From positions 1,277,934 through 1,341,933 of the forward strand of contig BCKQ01000003.1 in assembly GCA_001600695.1 (NCBI GenBank): 64,000 nucleotides of DNA. The letters are read 5' to 3'. Under the pieces are notes generated by a model. It was not told the DNA's origin, searched no databases, and was given only the letters and a program-made list of their open reading frames with translations. This DNA is from Ascoidea asiatica (Eukaryota; Ascomycota; Saccharomycetes; Ascoideales; Ascoideaceae). The position numbers and the translations under genes were made by a program. This document shows, piece after piece, positions 22,501 through 32,273 of the stretch (position 1 is the stretch's first letter; every line of letters begins with the position of its first letter).

Positions 22501-24230
22501 AATTTTGAATTAAATTTTATAAATTTTAAATCATTTTTCCAAGAACTTAAAAGAATATCTTTATAATATGGCATTCCAATTAAATTTAAAGATTTTGAAT
22601 AATCATTAATATTAAAAATTTGATTTTTATTAATATTATTATAATTTTGAAAATTTGGTAAAGAATTTGGATAAATTAAATTTTTTAAAGAATTATCATT
22701 AAAATAAATTGGAATATTTGTTGAATCAATTGACCATAAATGTAAAGAATTATAATTATCAGAAAAAGATAAAAAATTACCACTTGGAGAAAAATCTAAA
22801 GTATTAATATATAAATTATTTGTAAATTGATATAATTGAAAATTAGCTTGATTAAAAATATCTAAGAATTGAACTTGACCAGATTGAGAAGAAATTAAGA
22901 TTGTATTTGATAATTTTGGATGAATTTTTATAAATGAAGGACCTGCTTGAAAAGATAAAGGTGGAGAAGATTTTAACATTCTTAAATCATAAACATTAAT
23001 TAAAGGATCAATAATATTTGAATTTAATCTTTTTGAAGTACCAGAAGTTACTAAAATATTATTTTTTAAATCCATATTTAAAAATGAATTTGAATGACAT
23101 TTAAAAGATTTAATAATTTGAAAATTTGAAATAGAATCAATTAAATCTAATTCACCATTTGATTTTGCAATTGCAAGAATTTTTGAAGTTGAATTTATAA
23201 AAACTGGATGATTATTTAATAAATTTGAAGAAATTGAAGATGATATATTATTATTAATATTATTATTTGATTCATTAATATTTGAATTATATAAAGGAAT
23301 TTTAGATAATTTTGAAAAATTTGGTTTATTTAAATCTAAATTTATTAAATAATTATTTAAAGAACCAATAATTAAATTATTTGAATTTGAATTTGAATTT
23401 GGATTTGAATTTAATTTTGAATTATCTAAAAAAGACATACATTTTAAATTTTTGAAATTTATTTTATTTTCATTTTGAATATTATTAATATTATTATTAA
23501 TATTATTATTTATATTATTATTTATATTATTACTTGTAAGATATAATTTTGGTACACCAGTAATATTTGAAATTTTTAAAGAATCATTTGATAAAGAAAT
23601 AATTTGATTTGAGATTGTTGAATTTGAGATTGAATTTGTCATTGAATTTAATTTTTTTAAATTTAATAAACTTAAAATTGGAGAATTATTTGAATTTGAT
23701 AAAAAACTTGAATAAAAAGATAATTCATTTGAATTATATGAAGATATATAACCTTTTGAATCACCTAACCAAATTAATTCATGAGAATCATCAAATAATA
23801 TTGAAGTTTGATGTCTTGGTTTATTATGAGGATTTACGGCAATTGTAATTCCAACTGAACCTGGAGAATTCATTGAATTCAAAGAATTTATTGAATTCAT
23901 TGAGTTCATTGAGTTTATAGAATTCATTGAATTCATTGAATTCATTAAATTCAGTTGATTACTTAAATTATTCATATTATTCATACCATTTATACCATTC
24001 ATACCATTTATACCATTTATACCATTCATTCCATTCATTGATGGCATACCAGTTATTGGATTAACGCCATGCAAACCATTTATTATATTATTACTATTGT
24101 TATTGTTATTGCTATTGTTGTTATTAATATTATTATTATTATTAGCTAAATTAGCAGCAGCATGTTGATAAATAAGCTTATCATTTGGAATTCTGATTGG
24201 CTGTACATTGATTTCTCGCCAACCTTCCAT
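19590..24230 (-). CDS. PAN2: PAN2, catalytic subunit of the Pan2-Pan3 poly(A) nuclease
   Basis: The 1546-residue product shortens mRNA poly(A) tails with Pan3 and Pab1. The N-terminus has an Asn run and a striking Met-Asn-Gly/Ile/Ser repeat (about residues 30-125). A WD40-like propeller follows, with Asn/Ser-rich inserts. An Asn/Asp/Ser/Lys-rich linker then leads to the inactive ubiquitin-hydrolase fold (about 820-1320), which contains a CEKCQKYQP zinc-type pair. The C-terminus is a DEDDh exonuclease with DAE in VAIDAEF (about residue 1342), a later Asp in GHGLTNDF, and HDSIEDA. All the DEDDh residues are seen. The family is typically about 1100 residues, so the extra length is low-complexity insertions. 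The ATG at 24228-24230 opens a conserved-looking MEGW start. Confidence 0.95.
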   Translation of the reverse strand: MEGWREINVQPIRIPNDKLIYQHAAANLANNNNNINNNNSNNNNNSNNIINGLHGVNPITGMPSMNGMNGINGINGMNGINGMNNMNNLSNQLNLMNSMNSMNSINSMNSMNSINSLNSMNSPGSVGITIAVNPHNKPRHQTSILFDDSHELIWLGDSKGYISSYNSNELSFYSSFLSNSNNSPILSLLNLKKLNSMTNSISNSTISNQIISLSNDSLKISNITGVPKLYLTSNNINNNINNNINNNINNIQNENKINFKNLKCMSFLDNSKLNSNPNSNSNSNNLIIGSLNNYLINLDLNKPNFSKLSKIPLYNSNINESNNNINNNISSSISSNLLNNHPVFINSTSKILAIAKSNGELDLIDSISNFQIIKSFKCHSNSFLNMDLKNNILVTSGTSKRLNSNIIDPLINVYDLRMLKSSPPLSFQAGPSFIKIHPKLSNTILISSQSGQVQFLDIFNQANFQLYQFTNNLYINTLDFSPSGNFLSFSDNYNSLHLWSIDSTNIPIYFNDNSLKNLIYPNSLPNFQNYNNINKNQIFNINDYSKSLNLIGMPYYKDILLSSWKNDLKFIKFNSKLPKKIDNELLLKSKKIDGISFVNYDKLKYGPRNLYQIYESLDKSKKKNLPVPKFISEKSIKKHSAHNFIDNNNNNNNTNTENINFMDNEKDFSFNSIGSNSTKLSKNENKDKFNKKNNSNKDNNNNNNIIAIENQSSESDGYSSSDYDYDDDELSIKDKIFQIENSKENPNEIPRAFKKLEILYSKFGINDFDFNFYNKSKKYSGLETNIENSYINPILQIYRFIPEIFNFVLHNLKYDYLSSEIIEANNKSYSPGHISSILTEYGYLLDMIIKAKGKHCRPYNFQIIFSSNPQALALGLVNYNDDLKFKISNQNDSEENYLKNLIQSFNRFFLNRLSYDEKKQNEFKIKVKKNQMDNNYDDINTDSSNSSIKENDLNDSCNNETSDYSSMTYDSYSLNKKEEDKSGFKKKLKIKKIQKFNNKTNSTIESICGLDLESQVQTSSCKLIKQKYEIIFSLDVFAPITTSSNLRYNESPNFFYQNLNKSHNNVPASILPYIENSMNRSSTTRGWCEKCQKYQPMETTRIIRNLPKVLTMNLNITKDEWNEIRQSISKKIYYPKNQQPKNWLCREFYAKLSNTSQRPILKANFNDFNMGHRPGSSNSIPDNFDFPNDNLSGLSSPIKNSNRFNKKNYNNEIIRYEMIGYVAEISGNNEESSHLVSFIKIYDENKGNNSYKWYLFNDFLVMPIREEEVFNLSYWWKTPVVLIYQSIQATKEFNYDLGKDINDEILYKDFFAQGTREGKIIEYELLTREEAPVPGTLVAIDAEFVTLVPEEVELRSDGTRSVLKPQKQSLARVSVIRGDNGPKEGIPFIDDYIVTRSEIADYVTKFSGIERGDLNPAISKRPLVYLEVAFRKLWLLLQLGCVFIGHGLTNDFRIINIQVPKDQVRDTIELYFKPDQKRKLSLKFLSYILLNSDVQQGNHDSIEDALSALRLYKKYLELKAIGDFDRVLDDIYYQGQRLRFKPPPKN

Positions 24231-24776
24231 TTTTTTTTTAATAAACTTTCTAATATAATTTAAATTTCTTATTATTCCAATGATTTTTGAATTTTCCTAT
24301 ATATATATTTATATTTATATTTATATATATATATTAAAGAAAGAATATGTATGTGATAAAGAGATTAAAAGGGGAATACGAATATGAATGTGAATATGAT
24401 ATTTTTTCTTCTCGGAATCATATACTTTAACATGAATGTTTGCTTGAGAGATTTATAACTTTAGTTTGAGTTTATATATTAAATTGTAAATGATAATCTT
24501 ATCAGAATATTATTATTTTATAATTTGATCAACAATAAATAGTGTTGTTGAAAGGGACCTTCTTTTGATTGTTTATTTCAGATGTGATTTAAGTTGGCCT
24601 GCTCCCTGGCAGATAAGTCAGCTGGAATTGCCGCTTTCTCTGCCACAACAAAAACCAAAACCAAAACCAAAACCAAAACCAAAACCAGCGTTATCAGCTC
24701 ACATCACCGGCTGCGGAAGACCGAAAGAAGAACTCGGACACGGAACAGCATGAAATGCCACGGCTGAGGTAATGTG

Positions 24777-24862
24777 TTACGTAATCACTTTGATTAGCCA
24801 CAAAAAATGATATTGTGGAGCGGTAAACGTGGCGGTGAAATGAGTAGTCAGCAATTACGTAA
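24777..24862. promoter_or_regulatory. Two TTACGTAA (bZIP/Yap-type) sites
   Basis: TTACGTAA occurs exactly at 24777-24784 and 24855-24862, each followed by TC. This palindrome is a known binding word for fungal AP-1/ATF-like bZIP factors. It lies about 550-630 bases upstream of PAN2. The sites are seen; the function is inferred. Confidence 0.4.
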
Positions 24863-24905
24863 TCCAATGACCATTTCCTATTTTGGATATTTTCAGAGCT
24901 TATAC

Positions 24906-24961
24906 TACTTTGTACTTTGTACTTTGTACTTTGTACTTTGTGCTTTGTACTTTGTACTTTG
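24906..24961 (+). repeat. Heptanucleotide tandem repeat TACTTTG x8
   Basis: Eight 7-bp units in a row, one with a single substitution (TGCTTTG at 24941-24947). It lies in the PAN2 upstream region. Confidence 0.9.
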
Positions 24962-25297
24962 ATAAGGATTAGATTATTAATTTATTATTATTTTATTATT
25001 TTATGATTTATTGTATTATGATTGTATTATGACTTTATTGCTATATCAAGAAGAAATGAGTATATAAAATGATAGAATCCATACGAATTTGAAAAAAAAA
25101 AATGAGTTTGATGATTTTGGTGATTAGAATTAAAACTTTGAATGAAATAAAAAAAAGAAGAAAGAATGGAAAAAAAATCTAGGAATAACACATTTAACTT
25201 TCAATTGAATATTAAAGTTAAAGAGAACAAAAACAAATAGAAAAGTAAAAAAAAAAGAAGTGAAAAAAAACTGAAAAAAATTTTGACATGAAAAACA

Positions 25298-25334
<37 letters not shown>

Positions 25335-25446
25335 TTTTTTAGGATGTAAAATTAAAATAAAATAAAAGAATTTATGAGATTAAAAGAAATGAGAAATGTT
25401 AGTAGTTAAGTGTGCATTTGAATAAATTTTTTTAAAATTTTATAAA

Positions 25447-25910
25447 TTATATTAATTTTATAACATCCAATACAAAATTTTTTTCATTATTTGAAATATT
25501 ATTTTTAACATCAAAAAATAATTTTAAAAATTGATTTTCATTAAAATTATCTAATTTTTCTTTATTAAAATCTTCATCATCTTGAAATTCTTTATTTAAA
25601 GAATTTGAAAAATTTATACCATATGTTTGTAACATTTTAATAAAATTATCATATAATAAAATTTTAAAATTATTTAATAAATTAAATTGCATAAAAAAAT
25701 TTTGTTGACTTTTATTATTAATTAATTCAAAATTATTATTATTTTGAATTTCTTTAATACTTTCTTGAAAATTTAAATTTAAATTATATTGCATATAATA
25801 ATTATCTAAATTTTCAAATAATTCAAAAATTAAAGTTGAATGAATATAAATTATATTAAAAATTTCTAATTTATCATCTTCACATAAATCATTATCATTA
25901 TTTAATTTCA

Positions 25911-25943
<33 letters not shown>

Positions 25944-27927
25944 TTAAATTATTATTATATTTATTAACAAATAAATTTTTAAATCTTAAATGATTCCAAT
26001 ATTCATAAAATATATTTAAAATTCCAAAATATTTATTATTTTCAATATTATTATTATTACCATTTTCAATAAATTCATAAAATTTATTTAATTTAAAATT
26101 ATTTAAACATGATTTAAAAAAATCACTTTTTAAAAAATTATTAAAATTAAATTTATTACCTAATTTTAATTCATTTAAAAAAATTTTATTTGAAATTAAT
26201 TTTAATAAAATATCATTTGAATTAAATTTATTAACATTATTAATATAAAAATTTAAAATTAATAAAATTTCATTAAATTGAAAATTTAAATTTTTTAACA
26301 TATATTCAATTAATTTTAAAAAATTATCTAAATTTAAATTTTGAATTAATAATTTTGAATTATTTGTTAATTCATATTTATAATTTAAATTTAAATTTAA
26401 ATTTAAATTATTTTTATTAATTGGTGGTTGTTTAAATTTTAAAAATTCTTCAATAATATTATCTTTTTTTCTAAGAATTAAAGAATTTAAATATGAAGAA
26501 ATAATAGAATTTATATTTTGATTATTAAAAATTGAAGAATTTAAAAATAATTTAATTTTTTCATCATTATTATTATTGATTAAAAAATTTGATAAATTTG
26601 GAATGTTATTATTATCTTTTATAGGACTATTATTATTATTATTATTATTATTAATAATAATATTATTATGAAGTGGAGTTGATAAAAGTATATGATTATT
26701 ATTTATAAATTTTAAAAAAATTTCATCAATTAAATCTGAATTTTTTGAATTTATATTTGATAAAAAAGTTAAAAAAATATCATTATGATTATTAATTAAA
26801 TTATTTGAATTTGAATTAATTTTAATAATATTAAATTTTAAAAATTTATTAAAAATTTGATAACCTTTATTAAAATTATAGTTTATTAGAGAAATAATAT
26901 ATGAATTTATAACATTATTTAATTGAATATAATTTTTTTCATCAATATTATAATAATTTGAATTTGAATTTGAATTTGAATTTGAATTGGATATTGTTTT
27001 ATTTTTAATTGATAAAAGAATTGAATCTAAAATTTTAGTTGATAAATTAATTTGATTTAAATTTATTAAAGAATTTAATAATATTGAATAAATTTGAAAT
27101 TGATAATTTAAAAGAGATTTATTAATTAATGAATTTTTTTTAAAATCATTATATAAAATAATTAAATAATTAAAATTTTTATTTAAAAAAATTGAATTTT
27201 TTGAAATATATTTTATTAAAGATAAATAATAAATTTCATTTTTAAATTTAAAAATTTTTTTAAATTTATTAAAATTTTCAATTGAATTAAATTTATAATT
27301 AAATAAATTTATACCAATTAATAAATTATCATAAATTAATTGATTAAAAGAATGTAAATTTTTTAAATTTGAAGCTAAAAAAATATCTATAGCTAATTTA
27401 AAATAATCATTACCATTATTTATTGTATTATCTTGAGAATTTAATTTAAAAGAATTTAAAGAACCAGAAAGTAAACCATTTAAAACTAAATTATAAGTTA
27501 ATGAATTTGGTTTTAAATTATTTAAAATTATATCTGAATAAACATTTAATAAATTTGTTAATTTTTCTTCAATTGATTCATAAATTAAATTTCTTTTAAT
27601 TAAAGATTGTAAAACAATATTAAATAAATTTAAAGAAATTTTTAAATTATTTCTTTTAATTGATTGATAAATTGGAAAAATTTTAATATAATTTTTTGAA
27701 ATTAAAGAATTATTAATATTTAAAATAAGAGATTTATGAAATTCATTATTATTTAAAACTTCTTTATTTATATCTATTGGTTTTATATCAATATTTATAT
27801 CAATATTTGTGTCAATATTTGTGTCAATATTTATATCAGTTTTTGAATTTGAAGTTATTGGAATAGATTTATTATTATTAATAATATTTTTTTGAATATT
27901 AAGATAATTTAAATTTAAAATATTTGA

Positions 27928-27971
<44 letters not shown>

Positions 27972-28692
27972 CAAATTTAGATATATCATTATTTATATTA
28001 TTATTTATATTACTTTTGTTATTATTGTTATTATTGTTATTATTGTTATAAGATAATTGAATATTATCAATTTCTTTATCGGCGCTTAAATTTTTTTTAT
28101 CATTATTATTATTATTATTATTATTTAAAAGAGTATTTGATTGAATATTGGATTGAATATTGGATTGAATAGATGAATTTGATAAAGAAATAATTTGATT
28201 TAATCTTTTTTGAATATAATCATTTTGTAATTGAATTAATGGATTTAGTTTTATATCATGATTTATATTTGATATTATACTATTATTATTATTAATTGGT
28301 AAGTTATTATTAATATATTTATCAGATTTATAAAAATCTATATCTAAAATTGATGATCTTGTTGTTAATATAGAATAATTATCATTATCATTATCATTAT
28401 CATTATCATTTGAATTATTATTATTTGTATTGTTATTGGAATTATTATTATTATTATTATTATAATTTTGATTAATTGAAGTTGTAAATGGATCTATATT
28501 TAAAGTAAAATTATATAAACCAGTTGATTGTTTTGGATAATTTGAATTTTTTTTATAATTATATTTATAATTATTATTTGTTGTAAATAAATCATGATTT
28601 GTAGTTTGATTATAATTTTTTAAATGAAATGCACTATCAAAAAATGATGGAGTTTTAAATGATGAATTTCTTACAAAATTTTTAAAAACCAT
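25447..28692 (-). CDS. PPR-type mitochondrial RNA protein, RMD9-like
   Basis: The 1081-residue product is extremely rich in Asn, Lys, Ile and Leu. The N-terminus is Ser/Thr/Asn/Lys-rich with few acids, compatible with mitochondrial import, and long Asn runs extend to about residue 300. The ordered part starts near residue 315 and is built of helical repeats. One block, including IFPIYQSIKRNNLKISLNLF, then KLTNLLNVYSDIIL and KPNSLTYNLVLNGLL, has the PPR look and resembles Rmd9, which stabilises mitochondrial mRNAs in yeast. The order and spacing of these blocks drive the call; it has not been tested by search. Other yeast mitochondrial PPR proteins are alternatives. MRPL15 lies divergent from it, across a shared upstream region. 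Confidence 0.6.
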
Positions 28693-29663
28693 TATGAAAT
28701 AGAAGTTTAATAAATTAGCAAATGTGGATATAAATGAAATAAAAGAGATATAAATCTAAATGGATCTTAAAAGATGGAAATGATTCATAAAGGAAATGAA
28801 ATAAAATGAATAAATAAATAGGATAGGATAGATGATATATGAATAGATATTGATAGATATATAAAGCCAAGAAGAAGAAGAAGAAATAGAATAAAGATGA
28901 ATAAAGCAATATTTAATAAATGATTTAATAAATGATTTAATATTTAGTATTTAGTATTTAGTATTTAGTATTTAGTAGATATAAAGATTGTAGATTATTA
29001 GTCAAGCGCTGAGAGAAACAGATCTACACCAGCCACAGCACACGCCACCAGCGGGTCTTTCAGCGGCCTGCGACTGGCCACGGGGAAGCAGAGCTGTGGC
29101 GCGGCGGCGTGTGCTTCGCGGAAGTGCCGCAAAACGCGCGCTGCACGAGAACCCGCGGTGCCAGTTTTGACGCCGGCAAAAGCGCCGCCGCTGATTGGCC
29201 AGAACCTGCCGCCGGCCCCCGGCGCGGTTTTCTTTTATTTCCGTCCGCCAACAGCATCCACAAACCTGGACTCAACCAGAAATTATTTTTGGATGTTGTC
29301 ACGTGGCTGTTTAGTCTCGTGACGCGTTTCTCAAATTGCACTCGGGTCACATGTACTTACCTAATATGCTTTCTTTCCTTTTTTTTTCTATGCTGTTTTT
29401 TTTCCACTTTTTCACCGTGGAGAATTGAATAATAAATTTTGAAAAAGAAGGTGAAAATAATTGAAATTTATCAATTAGAACTAACAGTAAGTAAATGATT
29501 GAATGATTGAATGATTGAATGATTCAATGAATGAATATTGGTTATTGATTGAGTTACATTGAAGTTATTTACTTATATCCAAGAGATACAAGAACAAAAA
29601 GAGTAAATTCATTACTTACATTCAATTTATTATAATCTATAAACTTTTATATCTTATTTTAAA
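28693..29663. promoter_or_regulatory. Divergent upstream region of the RMD9-like gene and MRPL15
   Basis: 971 bases. Next to the RMD9-like start are A/T repeats, including TATTTAG units (about 28,938-28,977). The middle (29,010-29,330) is a GC-rich island with AAGCGCTGAG (29004-29013), a CCAAT box on the minus strand (ATTGG at 29194-29198), CACGTG (29300-29305) and ACGCGT (29322-29327). The MRPL15 side has a GATTGAAT-type repeat (about 29,490-29,530). Frames crossing the island are judged to be chance. Confidence 0.55.
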
Positions 29664-30536
29664 ATGAATTCAATATCAATTTATTCTCAAATATCTAAAA
29701 AATTATTATTATCTAAAAAATTATCTTTAAATCTATTAAATAATCATAAATTTTCAATAATATCTTCATTAATTAATCCAAATTTATCATTTAATCGTTC
29801 AATTATAATTCAATCAAATAATTCTCAATTTAAATCTCAATTTAAATCTCAATTTACTACTCAAATTAATAATAATAATAATGATAATAACAATGATAAA
29901 ATTACTGGAAAATTAAAAGATCCAAATATTTATTTAAAAAATTTTAATGGTATAATTTATTCAAATAATCAAAATAATTTAAAATATATTAAATTTTATT
30001 TATCAAATTATGATAAAAATATTTTTAATAATAATAATCAATTATCTGATAATTTATTATTACAAGTCTTAACTCATAAATCTTTTGCTCATGGTAAAAA
30101 ACCATATAATGAAAAATTATCAATCTTAGGTTCTCATTATTTAAAATTTTATACTTCAATTTACTCTATTCACACTTCAACAAATACAACCATTAATAAT
30201 TCTCAAAATAATATTATAATAAATAATTTAAATTTTAATAATTTAGGTAATAATTTTGAAAAATTATTATTCTCAAAAATTATATTATCAGAATATTTAA
30301 GATTATCAAAATTATCAAAAATTATATTTTGGAAAAAAAAAAATCCAATTATAATTAATTCAAAAATTTCTGGTGAAAATTCTGTTTATTTTGATACTTT
30401 TAATGCTTTAATTGGTTTATTAATTTTAAAAAAAGGTACTATTTATACTTCTAATTTTATTAAAAATTATTTATTAAATGAAAATATTAATATAAATTTA
30501 ATTTCATTATCTAAAAATCATTTATTAAAAACTTAA
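29664..30536 (+). CDS. MRPL15: Mitochondrial large-subunit ribosomal protein mL57 (RNase III fold)
   Basis: The 290-residue product is a structural protein of the mitochondrial large ribosomal subunit that kept an RNase III fold. It has a Ser/Lys/Leu/Asn-rich N-terminus typical of a presequence, then Asn tracts to about residue 78. The RNase III-like core begins near 125 and includes LTHKSFAHGKKPYNEKL and LGSHYL, the hallmark of the yeast mL57 group. The acidic catalytic set of true RNase III enzymes is not evident, as expected for this protein. A helix-rich end with NALIGLL follows. The ATG at 29664 is the only sensible start. It is convergent with CBC2, with an 81-base gap. Confidence 0.85.
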   Translation: MNSISIYSQISKKLLLSKKLSLNLLNNHKFSIISSLINPNLSFNRSIIIQSNNSQFKSQFKSQFTTQINNNNNDNNNDKITGKLKDPNIYLKNFNGIIYSNNQNNLKYIKFYLSNYDKNIFNNNNQLSDNLLLQVLTHKSFAHGKKPYNEKLSILGSHYLKFYTSIYSIHTSTNTTINNSQNNIIINNLNFNNLGNNFEKLLFSKIILSEYLRLSKLSKIIFWKKKNPIIINSKISGENSVYFDTFNALIGLLILKKGTIYTSNFIKNYLLNENININLISLSKNHLLKT

Positions 30537-30617
30537 TATCTTAAATTACTCTTCTCTTTATTTGTAAATACACATCTTTTATATATATAATAACTTATAT
30601 ATAATTAATAAATTTCT
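30537..30617. terminator. Shared 3' region of MRPL15 and CBC2
   Basis: 81 bases lie between converging stop codons, with TATATATATAATAA and further TATATA words. Such words act as yeast polyadenylation efficiency elements, so both transcripts probably end here and overlap. Confidence 0.5.
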
Positions 30618-31745
30618 TTATTCATTATTATTATTCTCATTTGTATATTTATATATATTATCATTCATATCAAGTGTACCACTATTATCTGCTTGACCTA
30701 TATTATTATTAATTTCATTATTATTAAATTCATTTGAATAACCTTCATTTGAATATCCATCATTAGAATATCCATCATTAGTATATTCATTACCATATCC
30801 ACCTCTACCTCCTCTATACCTTTTAAATCCTCTATTTGAAAATCCTCTACCTCCTCTATTTCTACCACCTCTACCTCTAAATCCATTTCCTCTACTTCGA
30901 AATCCATTACCTCTACTTCGAAATCCTCTAGTTTTATATCCACCTCTATATCCACCACTACCATCATTATTACCATCTTCATTATTATTTTCATAATTAT
31001 TATTACCATAACTATTATTACCATAACTATTATTATCATAACTATTATTACTATATCCATTATTTCCATATCCATTATTATAATTATTATTATTTCCATA
31101 TGTATTATAACTATTATTATCTTCTAAAATTCCTGAATTAACATTTATTCCTTTATTCATCATAATATTTGAATCTAAAGGTATTTCAACATTACCTGAA
31201 TTTATATCATTATTTATATCATTATTCATATTCATATTCATATTATTATTCATATTATTATTTTCAATTTGATCATCATAATAATAAAAATTTTCATTAA
31301 TATTTTGTTCTAATTTTTCATTTTCAACTTGTCCACCATTTATACCTCTACCAAATTGTCTACCTTCTTTAAAACCAGGATCTAAATCAATTTCAATACT
31401 TCTATTATCTAATTTTGTTTTATTTAAATATTTTATTGCTTCTAAAGCAATTTTTGATTCATTATAAATTACAAAACAAAATCCACATGGTGTATTTTGA
31501 AATTTATTTAAACCCATAATTATTTGTTTAATTTCTCCAATTTGTGAAAATAATGAATATATTTGTTCTTCTGTTGTATAAAATGATAATTTTCCAACAT
31601 ATAATGTTGAACTTTCCATTGTTTTTTTTAAAATTTCATATCCATTTCTCTTCCTACCATTCTTCTTAATTAAATATTCTGATGGTTTATCAAGTCTTTC
31701 TGCTGAATTAAAGAAATTTGGTTCTTCAAACTCTGCAAGTGACAT
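30618..31745 (-). CDS. CBC2: Nuclear cap-binding complex small subunit (CBP20) with a long Gly/Arg tail
   Basis: The 375-residue product binds the m7G cap together with the large subunit in the nucleus. The N-terminal helix region is followed by an RRM with RNP2 LYVGKL (48-53) and RNP1 CGFCFVIY (87-94). The post-RRM segment [13 protein letters not shown] is diagnostic of CBP20. The usual length is about 150-210 residues. The extra ~200 residues here are Asn/Tyr/Gly repeats (about 215-255) and then RGG/RGRGG-type repeats (about 265-315), a likely RNA-binding, arginine-methylated tail. The ATG at 31743-31745 gives the canonical N-terminus. The gene's own upstream side carries a CTTAA repeat and a Reb1-like site. 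Confidence 0.93.
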   Translation of the reverse strand: MSLAEFEEPNFFNSAERLDKPSEYLIKKNGRKRNGYEILKKTMESSTLYVGKLSFYTTEEQIYSLFSQIGEIKQIIMGLNKFQNTPCGFCFVIYNESKIALEAIKYLNKTKLDNRSIEIDLDPGFKEGRQFGRGINGGQVENEKLEQNINENFYYYDDQIENNNMNNNMNMNMNNDINNDINSGNVEIPLDSNIMMNKGINVNSGILEDNNSYNTYGNNNNYNNGYGNNGYSNNSYDNNSYGNNSYGNNNYENNNEDGNNDGSGGYRGGYKTRGFRSRGNGFRSRGNGFRGRGGRNRGGRGFSNRGFKRYRGGRGGYGNEYTNDGYSNDGYSNEGYSNEFNNNEINNNIGQADNSGTLDMNDNIYKYTNENNNNE

Positions 31746-32273
31746 CCTAATAGATTTGATTTGAATTGAATTGAGCTTAACTTAACTTAACTTAACTTAA
31801 CTTAACTTAACTTAAATTGATTGATTGATTGATTGCTTTGATTTCCTTATTACTTGTGGATATATATATATTCTCTGTTTCCATTAACAAACTTACTAAA
31901 ATACTCGAATATAATTTTCTATTCCATTTAATTGTTACCTTCTTTGTATTTATTCATTTATTCAAGAAATTGCTTATTTTCTTCAAACAAAATCCGAAGT
32001 GCGCCGGGTAACACAAAATCCCAAATTTAGAAGTCCCACAAATCTGGCGTCAGTTTTATTTTAAAAAAAATAACCGGATAATGCAATTCCGCACAAAGGA
32101 TACGGATTCAATTAAAAAACATATACGGATTTCTATTTCATTTTCATTTTCATTTTTTTATTTCTATTTACAGTAAACGAACTATTTTCCTCTCACAATC
32201 ACAATCACAATCACAATTACAACGTTGTCTTATTTGACTTCATAGGGACCAATTACAAAAATTCATGGTTCAA
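31746..32273. promoter_or_regulatory. CBC2 promoter region
   Basis: 528 bases. Eight CTTAA units (31776-31815) are followed by (TTGA)n, directly 5' of CBC2. A Reb1-like CGGGTAA (32005-32011) lies 260 bases upstream of the CBC2 start, with a CCGGATAA word about 60 bases beyond it. Near 32,195 there is a CAATCA repeat close to the 3' end of the next gene. Confidence 0.5.
31776..31815 (+). repeat. Pentanucleotide repeat CTTAA x8
   Basis: Eight perfect 5-bp units, running into TTGA repeats. It lies 31 bases upstream of the CBC2 start codon, so it is probably within its 5' leader or core promoter. Confidence 0.9.

Larger units (their letters stand above)
24231..25446. promoter_or_regulatory. PAN2 promoter and 3' region of the RMD9-like gene
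   Basis: 1.2 kb without a gene. A GC-rich island (about 24,590-24,850) contains five CCAAAA units (24655-24684) and two TTACGTAA sites (24777-24784, 24855-24862), followed by CCAAT (24865-24869). Next comes a 7-bp tandem repeat of eight TACTTTG units (24906-24961, the sixth TGCTTTG). Near the 3' end of the next gene there is a (TTA)n tract at about 25,303-25,333. Confidence 0.5.

Noticed and set aside
24565-24753. 62-codon frame with Lys-Pro repeats
   Set aside because: The Lys-Pro run is the CCAAAA microsatellite read in frame. It starts at a non-ATG codon and lies in the PAN2 promoter.
29060-29432. Two overlapping frames (107 and 96 codons) on opposite strands
   Set aside because: They lie in the GC-rich promoter island, where stops are rare. 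Codon use and composition are unlike any host gene and no domain is visible.
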